Positions 1-7,793 of a stretch of 64,000 bases of DNA are shown here, one piece after another; the first letter of the stretch is position 1, and each line of letters opens with the position of its first letter. Both the position numbers and the translations under genes were made by a program. Source of the stretch: Burkholderiales bacterium (lineage in GTDB: Bacteria > Pseudomonadota > Gammaproteobacteria > Burkholderiales > WYBJ01). The notes below the pieces were generated by a model. That model made no database searches, was not told where the DNA came from, and saw only the letters and a list, made by a program, of their open reading frames with translations. Location of the stretch: assembly GCA_020848435.1 (NCBI GenBank), contig JADLAC010000052.1, positions 81,414 through 145,413 of the forward strand. Direction: 5' to 3'.

Positions 1-535
1 GCATCGCGACATCAAGCCCGAGAACATCATGGCTTGCGTGCGCGGCGGCGAGTACGACGTGATCAAGATCCTCGATTTCGGCCTGGTCAAGAGCAAGAGC
101 GACGAGGTAAGCCGCGACTTGACCAGCGCGGTGAAGGTGCTCGGTACGCCGGCCTACATGGCGCCCGAGCGCTTCGAGGATGCCGGCAGCGTCGACGAGC
201 GCGCCGACATCTACGCGCTCGCCGCCGTGGCCTACCTGCTGCTCGCGGGCAAGCGCATTTTCGCCGAGGCGAGCGGCGAGGATCTGCAACTGCGCATCCG
301 GCATACCGCCGTGCCTGCGCCTTCGGCCGTAGGCGGCGTCGCGCTTCCCGCGACCCTCGAAGCGCTCGTGTTACGCTGCCTCGCCAAGAAGCCCGAGGCG
401 CGCCCGGCGAGCATCGTCGAAGTGATGGTGGTGCTGGAGCAGCTCGCCTCGATCCATCCCTGGAGTCAAGCCGACGCCGAGCGCTGGTGGGCTGCGTACC
501 GGCGCGCGGGCGAACGAACGATGCCACAGGAGTAA
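1..535 (+). CDS. Ser/Thr protein kinase, C-terminal part (5' truncated)
   Basis: The 5' end lies outside the window; 177 residues are readable in the frame starting at base 2. They open with the catalytic loop HRDIKPEN, then the magnesium-binding DFG (ILDFGLVK), the activation-segment end GTPAYMAPE, the subdomain IX aspartate (DIYALA) and the late RPAS arginine. That is the C-lobe of a Hanks-type (PknB-like) kinase. The N-lobe with P-loop and ATP-binding lysine cannot be seen. The protein ends about 35 residues after the kinase fold, with no PASTA, TPR or membrane segment. Its last codons carry the ribosome-binding site of the next gene (AGGAG at 528-532), so the two are probably co-transcribed. 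Its substrate is unknown. Confidence 0.93.
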   Translation, partial: HRDIKPENIMACVRGGEYDVIKILDFGLVKSKSDEVSRDLTSAVKVLGTPAYMAPERFEDAGSVDERADIYALAAVAYLLLAGKRIFAEASGEDLQLRIRHTAVPAPSAVGGVALPATLEALVLRCLAKKPEARPASIVEVMVVLEQLASIHPWSQADAERWWAAYRRAGERTMPQE

Positions 536-539
536 GCGG

Positions 540-1634
540 ATGAAGCTGGGTTATTTCACCATGCCGATGCACCCGCCGGGGCGCAATCTGACCGAGACCT
601 TGAAGGAAGACCGCGAGGCGGTGATCCTCGCCGATCGCCTCGGCTATTGCGACGCCTTGATCGGCGAGCACGCCACCGACATCTGCGAATCGATTCCGTC
701 GTGCCTGAGCTTCATCGCCAGCATCGCCTTCCAGACCGAGAAGATCCGCCTGGGCAGCGGCACCGTCAACCTGCCTAACAATCATCCGGTGCAGGTGGCT
801 TCCCACGTGGCGATGCTCGATCACCTGCTCGAAGGCCGGTTCATCTTCGGTATCGGACCGGGCGGTCTACGCTCGGACATGGAGGCGCTCGGCAATCTCG
901 ACCGCGACCGCAACGCCATGTTCGTCGAAGCGATCGACCAGATACTCGCGCTGTGGACCAGTGACGCGCCCTACGCCTTGAAGGGCCGCTTCTGGGACGT
1001 GAGCACCGAGAAGACGCTGATTCGCGAAGCCGGGCAGGGGGTGATGATCAAGCCTTACCAGCAGCCGCATCCGCCGATCGTCGTTACGGTCGTCATGCCC
1101 CATTCCAAGGGCCTGGTAGCGGCGGCGCGGCGCGGTTGGAAGCCGATCAGCGCGAACTTCCTCCAACCGCAGTACGTCGCCACGCACTGGCCGATGTACG
1201 AGCAGGGCTGCGTGCAGGGCGGCTTCGCCGCCGATCGCGCCGATTGGCGGGTGTGCAAGAGCATCTTCGTCGCCGACGACGACGCCACGGCGCGCCGCTA
1301 CGCCATGAGCACGGAGGGTCCGTACGGCTTCTATTTCTGGAACCTATTGACCAAGCGCCGCTCGGCCGGCGGCGCCGACATATTCAAGCACGATCCGGCT
1401 CTGCCGCAAGCGGCAGTGACGCCGCGCTACCTGCTCGATCAGCTGGTGATCGCCGGCGGCGTCGAGCGTGTCGTCGAGCAGATCCTCGCCTTTCGCGAGA
1501 CCGTCGGCGATTTCGGTACGCTGCTCTATTGCGGTCATGACTGGGCCGATCCGAAGCTCGCGCGCCGCTCGATGGTGCTCATGGCGGAGAAGGTGATGCC
1601 GGCGCTCAACGCGGCGATCGCGCGGGCAGGTTGA
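540..1634 (+). CDS. LLM-class (luciferase-like) flavin-dependent oxidoreductase
   Basis: A 364-residue member of the bacterial luciferase/LimB-type family, TIM-barrel monooxygenases that use reduced FMN or F420. The N-terminal strand MKLGYFTMPMHPPG, the IGEH segment, GSGTVNLPNNHPVQVA and the GRFIFGIGPGG loop are typical. The length fits the family's single-domain monooxygenases. The start is the ATG four bases after the kinase stop, with AGGAG six to seven bases upstream. It opens a rightward run of catabolic genes (SDR, TctC binding protein, reductases), so a role in oxygenating the substrate of that pathway is likely, but the substrate cannot be read from the sequence. A separate flavin reductase is not seen nearby. 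Confidence 0.9.
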   Translation: MKLGYFTMPMHPPGRNLTETLKEDREAVILADRLGYCDALIGEHATDICESIPSCLSFIASIAFQTEKIRLGSGTVNLPNNHPVQVASHVAMLDHLLEGRFIFGIGPGGLRSDMEALGNLDRDRNAMFVEAIDQILALWTSDAPYALKGRFWDVSTEKTLIREAGQGVMIKPYQQPHPPIVVTVVMPHSKGLVAAARRGWKPISANFLQPQYVATHWPMYEQGCVQGGFAADRADWRVCKSIFVADDDATARRYAMSTEGPYGFYFWNLLTKRRSAGGADIFKHDPALPQAAVTPRYLLDQLVIAGGVERVVEQILAFRETVGDFGTLLYCGHDWADPKLARRSMVLMAEKVMPALNAAIARAG

Positions 1635-1762
1635 CTCGAAACCTGTGGGTCGGAGCACTCGGCACGCCGCGTGTGCGCGCCCGAGTGTCTTCGCGGCGCC
1701 GCGTGCGTTCAACGACAGGCGGGCGCGAGCGGCGCGCCCGCGGTACAACCAGGGAGGCAAGC

Positions 1763-2575
1763 ATGGCAAGAGCGAAGGCGCGGTTCGAAGGCAAGGTGGT
1801 GCTGATCACCGGCGGCAGCGGCGGCCAGGGCCGGGTACAGGGCCGGATGTTCGCCGAGCAGGGTGCGACGGTGGTGTTGAGCGACGTCATCGAGGGCCCA
1901 GGCAAGGCTGCCGTGAAGGCGATGCGCGCCGCCGGCGCGGCAGGGCTCTTCACCAAGCTCGACGTAACCGCGGCGGCGAGCTGGCAACAGGCGCTCAAGC
2001 GCATCCGCCGCGCGTACGGCCGGCTCGACGTGCTGGTCAACAACGCAGGCGTGGTGAGTCGCACCGGCATTCGCTCGCTGCCGCTCGCCGAATGGCAGCG
2101 GGTCATCGCAATCAATCTCACGGGACCGATGCTGGGCATCCAGGCGTGCGCGCCGCTGATGCGCGACTCGGGCGGCGGCTCGATCGTCAACATCTCCTCC
2201 ACCGCGGGCCTCCTGGGCCACCCCAGCCCGGCGTACGCCGCGAGCAAGTGGGGCCTGCGCGGAGTCACCAAGAGCGCCGCGCTGGACTTGCTGGACTGGA
2301 ATATTCGTGTCAATTCGGTGCACCCGGCGCAGGTGGCCGACACCAACATGGCCGCCAGCGCTTCGCCGGGCTATCTCCATGCCAACGAGCGCGCGATGCC
2401 GCTCAAGCGCCAGTCGCGTCCCGATGAAGTAGCCCAAGCCGTGCTCTTTCTCGCCAGCGACGAGTCGAGCTACATCAATGCGGCCGAGATCGTCGTCGAT
2501 GGCGGCGCGGTATCGATCGGCCTGCCGCGCGTGCGCACGCTGCTCGAGGAGGATTTCGACCAGGCCGCTGGCTAG
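1763..2575 (+). CDS. SDR family NAD(P)-dependent oxidoreductase
   Basis: A 270-residue classical short-chain dehydrogenase/reductase. The cofactor motif TGGSGGQG is at residues 16-23, NNAG lies about 85 residues in, the ISS serine follows, and the catalytic YAASK gives Tyr158 and Lys162. The C-terminal VVDGG is also typical. The open frame extends upstream to 1631, but the homologous region begins at the ATG at 1763, preceded by AGGGAGG at 1751-1757, so that start was chosen. It probably oxidises or reduces an alcohol/ketone of the pathway started by the luciferase-like enzyme. Cofactor choice (NAD or NADP) and substrate are undetermined. Confidence 0.92.
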   Translation: MARAKARFEGKVVLITGGSGGQGRVQGRMFAEQGATVVLSDVIEGPGKAAVKAMRAAGAAGLFTKLDVTAAASWQQALKRIRRAYGRLDVLVNNAGVVSRTGIRSLPLAEWQRVIAINLTGPMLGIQACAPLMRDSGGGSIVNISSTAGLLGHPSPAYAASKWGLRGVTKSAALDLLDWNIRVNSVHPAQVADTNMAASASPGYLHANERAMPLKRQSRPDEVAQAVLFLASDESSYINAAEIVVDGGAVSIGLPRVRTLLEEDFDQAAG

Positions 2576-2726
2576 AAGAACTGTCGGTGTGGCTCGCAGC
2601 GAGCGTCTTGCTTGCGCGCGTTGGGGCAGAGCGCAGCGCGCGAATCGAGTCCGACAGGCTCCGACAGACAGTGCCGCAGCGGCGCCCAATGTGATGTAAT
2701 CCAGCATCCGTCGAGGAGAGCCAATC
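2576..2726. other. Intergenic stretch before the TctC gene
   Basis: About 150 bases without a gene. It contains one copy of a 19-base repeat shared in inverted orientation with 46180-46198 (see the repeat at 2643-2661) and a GAGGAGAG ribosome-binding site just before the binding-protein gene. No clear sigma-70 promoter or terminator was found. Confidence 0.5.
2643..2661 (-). repeat. Dispersed intergenic repeat, copy A (19 bp)
   Basis: On the minus strand this reads GAGCCTGTCGGACTCGATT, identical to 46180-46198 on the plus strand. Both copies are intergenic. Its GTCGGACTC core resembles the GGGTCGGACC elements at 8570-8583 and 28144-28157, so these may form one family of short dispersed elements. 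Confidence 0.65.
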
Positions 2727-3692
2727 GTGAGACCGATCATCGCATGGGCGGCAGCGGCGTGCGCTGTCGCGAGCAGCGCCGCGCCGGCGCAGACCTTTCC
2801 GGTCAAGCCGATGCGCTGGATCATTCCCTACTCGCCGGGCGGCGCCACCGACATCACCGCGCGCATCATGGCGCCGAACATGACGCAAGGGCTCGGCCAG
2901 CAGGTGCTGGTCGAGAACCGTGCGGGCGGCGCCGCAATACCCGGTTTCGATATCGTCGCCAAGGCCGCGCCGGACGGCTACACCTGGCTGCTCGCCAACA
3001 TCGCCTTCGGCGCCAACCCGAGCCTGTTCAAGAAGCTGCCGTTCGATCCGCAGAAGGACTTCACGCCCGTCTCCAAGATCGCGGTGGTGCCGATGGTCGT
3101 GACGGTGCACCCCTCGCTGCCGGTGAAGAATCTCGCCGAGCTGATCGCGCTGGCGAAGAAGCATCCGGGCAAGCTCAACTACGGCTCGGCCGGCAACGGC
3201 AGCGCCAACCAGCTCACCACCGAGGTGTTTCGCAGCTACACCAAGGTCGACATGGTGCACGTGCCCTTCAAGGGCGGCGGCCCCGCGGTCGCGGCGCTGA
3301 TCGGCGGCGAGATCGACGTGTTGTTCGCCACCATCAGCTCCTCGTCTCCGCACATCAAGGCCGGGCGCATGCGCGCGCTGGCGCTGACCAATTACAAGCG
3401 CTCGGTGACCCTGCCCGAGCTGCCGACCTTGCAGGAGCTCGGCCTCAAGGACTACAACGTGAACGAGTGGCAGGTCCTGGTGCTGCCCGGCAACACGCCG
3501 CGCGCGATCGTGGATCGCCTGCACAAGGAGGCGGTGGCCACCTTGGCAGATCCGAAGGTCAAGGCACGCCTGATCGAGCTCGGCGCCGAAGCCGAGGGCA
3601 CGACGCCGGAGGAGGCGGTGGCGTTCCTGAAAAAGGAATGGGCATTGTGGCCGCGGATCGTCAAGGAAGCGAACATCCAGACGGTCGATTGA
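2727..3692 (+). CDS. Tripartite tricarboxylate transporter-type substrate-binding protein (Bug/TctC family)
   Basis: A 321-residue periplasmic solute-binding protein. Residues 1-22 form a signal peptide ending APAQ. The mature protein starts FPVKPMRWIIPYSPGGATDITAR, where the PGG-x-TD loop is the family's carboxylate-contacting signature; a second hallmark is HVPFKGGGPAV. These proteins bind carboxylates such as citrate, tartrate or aromatic acids in the periplasm. No TctA/TctB membrane partners are in the window, as is common for the many orphan Bug proteins of Burkholderiales. The stop overlaps the start of the next gene (TGATG), which indicates translational coupling. The ligand is probably the carboxylate metabolised by the flanking enzymes. 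Confidence 0.94.
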   Translation: MRPIIAWAAAACAVASSAAPAQTFPVKPMRWIIPYSPGGATDITARIMAPNMTQGLGQQVLVENRAGGAAIPGFDIVAKAAPDGYTWLLANIAFGANPSLFKKLPFDPQKDFTPVSKIAVVPMVVTVHPSLPVKNLAELIALAKKHPGKLNYGSAGNGSANQLTTEVFRSYTKVDMVHVPFKGGGPAVAALIGGEIDVLFATISSSSPHIKAGRMRALALTNYKRSVTLPELPTLQELGLKDYNVNEWQVLVLPGNTPRAIVDRLHKEAVATLADPKVKARLIELGAEAEGTTPEEAVAFLKKEWALWPRIVKEANIQTVD

Positions 3693-4756
3693 TGCCAGGG
3701 CGACGCACAGCACTGGTCGCCGGCGCGACTGGGGTCACGGGCACGCCGCTGGTGGAGGAGTTGCTCCTCGCGGGCTGGCCGGTGTACGCGCTGTCGCGGC
3801 GCGCGCCGATGCTGCGCGCGGGCGTGCCGAGCGCGGGCTTGCAGCATGTCGGCGTCGACCTGACCGACGCGGGCGCGAGCGCGGCCGCATTGAGCCGCCT
3901 GCGCGACGTCACGCATCTTTTCTACTGCGGCAATGCCCCGCGCCAGGATGTGCGTCTGAGCCTCATGCGCAACGTCATCGACGCGCTCGACCAGCACGCC
4001 GCCGGGCTCGAAAACGTTCATCTCATGCAGGGAACGAAGTACTACGGCTGCCACCTGGGCCCGTTCAAGGTGCCTGCGCGGGAGACCGACGCGCGGATCG
4101 CCGGCGGGGATTTCTATTACAGCGAAGAGGACTGCGTGCGCGAGCGCCAGCGCGGCGCGCGTTGGACGTGGACCGCGGCTCGGCCGCATTCGGTCTGCGG
4201 TTACGCGCGCGGCAACCCGCTCAACCTCGCCGTCGTCCTGGCCATCTACGGCAGCCTGCAACACGCGCTCGGGGGCACGTTCGCTTTCCCGTCGACCCGC
4301 GCGTGCTTCGAAGCGCGCTTCAACGTCGCCGACTCGGAACTGCTCGCCCGCGCCGCCATCTGGTGCGCGACCACGCGCGGATGCGGCAACGAAGCCTTCA
4401 ACATCAACAACGGCGATGTCTTCCGCTGGCGCGACATCTGGCCCCGGCTCGCGGGCTTCTTCGGTCTCGAAGCGAGCGGTCCCCAGCCGCAACGCTTGCC
4501 CGAATTCCTGGCCGCGCACGAATCGACCTGGCGCGAGCTCGCCGCGGCGAAATCGCTGGCGCCTTTTCCGTACCAGGACATCGCGCGCTGGGCGCAGGGC
4601 GACTACCGGGCGCCGAATTCGCGCCTGGGGTGCGAGTACGATCTTTACTCCGATCTCGGCAAGGCGCGCGGGCGCGGCTTTACCGAGCACGTCGATAGCG
4701 CAGACATGTTTCTGCGCTTGTTCGCCCGGCTGCGCGCGCAGCGCGTCATTCCCTGA
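3692..4756 (+). CDS. PRISE-like NAD(P)-dependent reductase (extended SDR, progesterone 5-beta-reductase/iridoid synthase-like)
   Basis: A 354-residue Rossmann protein with GATGVTG at residues 11-17. Segments typical of the PRISE group are GTKYYGCHLGPFK, the FYY tyrosine motif at residues 141-143 followed by SEED, WTAARPHSVCGYARGNP and the region around FNINNGDVFRW. In plants such enzymes reduce activated enones by 1,4-addition; bacterial homologues are mostly uncharacterised. The ATG overlaps the stop of the upstream binding-protein gene by one base (TGATG), which fixes the start despite a much longer open frame upstream. A role in reducing a conjugated enone or enal of this catabolic set is an inference. 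Confidence 0.85.
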   Translation: MPGRRTALVAGATGVTGTPLVEELLLAGWPVYALSRRAPMLRAGVPSAGLQHVGVDLTDAGASAAALSRLRDVTHLFYCGNAPRQDVRLSLMRNVIDALDQHAAGLENVHLMQGTKYYGCHLGPFKVPARETDARIAGGDFYYSEEDCVRERQRGARWTWTAARPHSVCGYARGNPLNLAVVLAIYGSLQHALGGTFAFPSTRACFEARFNVADSELLARAAIWCATTRGCGNEAFNINNGDVFRWRDIWPRLAGFFGLEASGPQPQRLPEFLAAHESTWRELAAAKSLAPFPYQDIARWAQGDYRAPNSRLGCEYDLYSDLGKARGRGFTEHVDSADMFLRLFARLRAQRVIP

Positions 4757-4768
4757 CAACGGCATACC

Positions 4769-4993
4769 ATGGATCAGTATCCCACCATCAAGTTCATCGT
4801 CGAGCGCGGCAGCACGCTCGCCATCGCAATCGGCCTTCTCCCGCTCGCCGGCGCCCTGCTGCTCGTCATCATGATGGGCATGCACTGGTTCATCCTGGTC
4901 GCGGGCGTCGTGGTCACGGGCGTGGTCTACCTGCTGATGCGCAGCTACGTGGAGCTGGTGCGCGTAATCGCCGATATGCTGCTGCCGAAGTAG
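4769..4993 (+). CDS. Small inner-membrane protein of unknown function
   Basis: A 74-residue protein 12 bases after the reductase gene. After a polar N-terminus (MDQYPTIKFIVERG) it has two predicted membrane helices, about residues 15-35 and 38-58, then an amphipathic tail ending DMLLPK. No catalytic motif is visible. Small two-helix proteins of this kind sit beside transport and redox genes in many Proteobacteria, but I do not recognise a named family and assign no function. It is probably translated from the same message as its neighbours. Confidence 0.7.
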   Translation: MDQYPTIKFIVERGSTLAIAIGLLPLAGALLLVIMMGMHWFILVAGVVVTGVVYLLMRSYVELVRVIADMLLPK

Positions 4994-5061
4994 CGCCGGC
5001 CCGCGTCCGGCATGGACGCAGCCGGCGCGGGGTTCAACGCGTCGATTCAGGATACGAGGCA

Positions 5062-6471
5062 ATGAGTAGTCAAAACGATTGGGATGTCGTCGTTGTCGGC
5101 GGCGGCTTGGGCGGATTGAGCGCGGCGAGCCGCGCGGCGCAGCTCGGGCTCAAGGCGGCTGTGCTCGAGCGCGGGCGCGAACAGCAATACCTGTGCAACT
5201 CGCGCTATTCCGGTGGCGTGTTGCACATCTCCATGCACAACGTGGAAGACCCCCCAGAGAGCCTGGAGAAGGTGATCGAGCAGGCGACCATGGGGCATGC
5301 CGATCGCGCGCTTGCGCGCGCGCTCGCCCAGGATGCACGCCGCGCGGTCGCGTGGCTGCGCGAGGAAGGCGCGAAATTCATCCGAGTCGGACAGATCGTA
5401 TGGCAGCAGCATGTGCTGGCGCCGCCGCGTCCGATCGCCGCCGGGCTCGACTGGAAAGGCCGCGGCCCCGACGTGACCCTGCGCACCCTGGAAGCCAACA
5501 TCGTGAAGCGCGGCGGCGCGGTACTGCGGGGCAGCGCCGCACGCGCGCTGATGGAGTCCGGCGGGAGCTGCATCGGTGTGCAGGCCGACAGCGACGGCAC
5601 GGTACGCGAATTCCGCGCCGGCGCGGTGATCCTCGCCGACGGCGGTTATCAGGCCAACCTGGATTTGGTCGGCAAGCACATCGCCCCGGCGCCCGCGAAA
5701 GTGAAGCAGCGCGGCGCGGCGACCGGGATGGGCGACGGCTTGCGCATGGCGCAGGCCATGGGGGCGTCGATCACCGCCCTGGACACGTTCTACGGCCACA
5801 TGCTGTCGCGCGATTCGTTCCACAACGACAAGGTGTGGCCGTATCCGCAGCTCGACGAGTTGGGCACGGCCGGGATCGTCGTCGACGGCCGCGGCGAGCG
5901 CTTCACCGACGAAGGCATGGGCGGGGTGTACGTCGCCAACATGATCGCGCGCCTGGCCGATCCGCTTTCGACCTGGGCCGTGTTCGACGAGAAGGTGTGG
6001 AACGGACCGGGCAAGGACGCCCGCATTCCTGCCAACCCCAACCTGATCAAGGCCGGCGGCACGGTGCACCAGGCACCGACCCTGGCCGCCCTGGCCGAGC
6101 GCATTGGCGTGCCGGCCGAGCGCTTCGAGCTCACCGTCGCAGGGTACAACCAGGCGCTTGCCGCCGGAGCCTTGTCGAGCCTCACCCCGGTGCGCTCCGC
6201 CACCCGCATCGCCGCGATGCCGATCGTTCAGGCGCCGTTCTACGCGGTGCCCTTGTGCGCGGGCATCACCTATACCATGGGCGGCATCGCGATCGATCCC
6301 GATGGCGAGGTGCAGCGCCAAGGCGGCAGCGTCATTCCCGGCTTGTACGCGGTCGGCGGGACGACGGGCGGGCTCGAAGGCGGCAGCGGCATCGGTTATG
6401 TCGGCGGCCTCATCAAGGCCGCGACCTTCGGCATTCGTGCCGCCGAGCACATCGCGCGCCAGCGCAAGTGA
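5062..6471 (+). CDS. FAD-dependent dehydrogenase of the fumarate reductase/tricarballylate dehydrogenase (TcuA) type
   Basis: A 469-residue flavoprotein. The dinucleotide-binding motif VVVVGGGLGG is at residues 9-18 with the acidic end of strand 2 at LERG. The middle has the family's capping domain, and the C-terminus carries GITYTMGGIAIDPDG and the FAD-contacting run ending GGSGIGYVGG. The closest named groups are soluble flavin dehydrogenases such as TcuA and 3-ketosteroid 1-dehydrogenase. It lacks the covalent-FAD histidine motif of SdhA. It probably introduces or reduces a C=C bond next to a carboxylate or carbonyl. A cupin gene follows 16 bases downstream, so they are likely one transcript. 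The exact substrate is unknown. Confidence 0.88.
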   Translation: MSSQNDWDVVVVGGGLGGLSAASRAAQLGLKAAVLERGREQQYLCNSRYSGGVLHISMHNVEDPPESLEKVIEQATMGHADRALARALAQDARRAVAWLREEGAKFIRVGQIVWQQHVLAPPRPIAAGLDWKGRGPDVTLRTLEANIVKRGGAVLRGSAARALMESGGSCIGVQADSDGTVREFRAGAVILADGGYQANLDLVGKHIAPAPAKVKQRGAATGMGDGLRMAQAMGASITALDTFYGHMLSRDSFHNDKVWPYPQLDELGTAGIVVDGRGERFTDEGMGGVYVANMIARLADPLSTWAVFDEKVWNGPGKDARIPANPNLIKAGGTVHQAPTLAALAERIGVPAERFELTVAGYNQALAAGALSSLTPVRSATRIAAMPIVQAPFYAVPLCAGITYTMGGIAIDPDGEVQRQGGSVIPGLYAVGGTTGGLEGGSGIGYVGGLIKAATFGIRAAEHIARQRK

Positions 6472-6487
6472 ACCTGGAGGGAATCGC

Positions 6488-6874
6488 ATGAGCGAGCAGC
6501 CGGTACGCGGGTCGATCCGCAACGTGGTCGAGGTGATGTGGGAAGACCTGCCGGGGCATTTCGGCGGGGCGTACTCCAAATTCCTGGTGCGTCCCGAGAC
6601 TTCGGGCTCGCGTCTGATCGATTACCGCATCTCGACCTACCAGCCCAAGGGCTATGTCGAGTCGCACGCGCACAAGGTGCAGGAGCAGATCTATCACATC
6701 CTCGAAGGCGAGGCGTTGATGGAGATGGACGGCGAGCGCCGCGTGGTGCGCAAGCACGACGTCATTTTCGTGCCGGCCGGCATTGCCCACGCGATCTACA
6801 ACACCGGGCTCACCGATCTCACCTTCATCGTCGTCACCTCGCCGCCCGACGATATCGAGCCCGGCTCGGCATGA
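6488..6874 (+). CDS. Cupin-domain protein
   Basis: A 128-residue single-domain cupin. Motif 1 is SHAHKVQEQIYHILEGEA (two histidines and a glutamate that would bind a metal) and motif 2 is PAGIAHAIYN with the last metal-binding histidine. The start is the ATG at 6488, preceded by TGGAGGG at 6475-6481; the longer open frame upstream only overlaps the flavoprotein gene in another frame. Cupins of this size act as small dioxygenases, isomerases or sensors. Its place directly behind the FAD dehydrogenase suggests that it processes the product of that enzyme, which is an inference. Confidence 0.88.
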   Translation: MSEQPVRGSIRNVVEVMWEDLPGHFGGAYSKFLVRPETSGSRLIDYRISTYQPKGYVESHAHKVQEQIYHILEGEALMEMDGERRVVRKHDVIFVPAGIAHAIYNTGLTDLTFIVVTSPPDDIEPGSA

Positions 6875-6922
6875 TGGCGGCGCGAGTGCCTCAACAATTG
6901 AAACCCGGCGGGAGTAACGTCC

Positions 6923-7783
6923 ATGCTGCTCAGTGAACGCCGTGCTCGTTACCGTCGCGTGCTGCAAGGCGACGCCTGCGTCCATCCGGCGTCGGTGTTC
7001 GACGCCATGTCGGCGCGCATCGCCGAGTCGCTCGGCTTCGAGGTCGGGATGTTCGCCGGCTCGACCGCATCGGCGACGGTGCTGGGTGCGCCCGACATCA
7101 TCGTGCTGACGCTGACCGAGTTCGCCGACCAGATCCTGCGCATCTGCCGCGCGAGCGCCTTGCCGCTCATGGTGGACGCGGATCATGGCTACGGCAACGC
7201 GCTGAACGTCATGCGCACCGTCGAAGAATGCGAATCGGCTGGGGTCTGCGGCCTCACGATCGAGGATACCGTGCTGCCGGCGGCGTTCGGCGCCAAGGGC
7301 GAAGCGATGATCTCGGTGCCGGAGTTCGCCGCCAAGCTCCGGGCGGCGGTGGCCGCGCGGCAGGACCCGTCCCTGGTGGTGATCGGGCGCACCAACGGCC
7401 TGAAGCTCGCCGGTATCCCGGAGACGATCGAACGGGTGAACGCAGCGCAGGACACCGGCGTCGATGCGATCTTTCTAGTCGGCGGTACGACGCGCGCGGA
7501 AATCGAGGCTGTGCACAAGGTATGCCGGCTGCCGCTCATCCTGGGCGGCGGCACACCCGAGCTGTCCGACAAGGCGTGGCTCGCCGCGCACGGCGTGCGC
7601 GTCGCGCTACAAGGCCACCAGCCGCTCTATGCATCCGTCAAGGCCGTATACGACACGCTCAAGCATCTGCGCGAAGGCGGCTCGACCGCGGCGCTCGCGG
7701 ACAAGGTCGCGTCCGAGGCGCTGCTGGACGTCGCGCTGAAACAGAAGCAGTACAAGGGCTGGCAGGGCGAATACCTGAAGTAG
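6923..7783 (+). CDS. Isocitrate lyase/PEP mutase superfamily protein, oxaloacetate decarboxylase-like
   Basis: A 286-residue alpha/beta-barrel enzyme. The metal and substrate loop LMVDADHGYGN (Asp85, Asp87, His88) and the acidic pair IED at 113-115 are present. The flexible loop that in isocitrate lyase and PrpB carries the catalytic KKCGH/KRCGH reads FGAKGEAM here, so the C-C lyase cysteine is missing. This pattern fits the oxaloacetate decarboxylase branch (Pseudomonas PA4872 type) rather than 2-methylisocitrate lyase. It closes the rightward catabolic run, 48 bases after the cupin. A 2-oxo diacid decarboxylase producing pyruvate or an analogue is the best guess. Confidence 0.85.
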   Translation: MLLSERRARYRRVLQGDACVHPASVFDAMSARIAESLGFEVGMFAGSTASATVLGAPDIIVLTLTEFADQILRICRASALPLMVDADHGYGNALNVMRTVEECESAGVCGLTIEDTVLPAAFGAKGEAMISVPEFAAKLRAAVAARQDPSLVVIGRTNGLKLAGIPETIERVNAAQDTGVDAIFLVGGTTRAEIEAVHKVCRLPLILGGGTPELSDKAWLAAHGVRVALQGHQPLYASVKAVYDTLKHLREGGSTAALADKVASEALLDVALKQKQYKGWQGEYLK

Positions 7784-7793
7784 CCGGCGCTCC

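Noticed and set aside
6923..7783. Annotation as prpB (2-methylisocitrate lyase)
   Set aside because: The KRCGH loop is missing and the gene is not with prpC/prpD.
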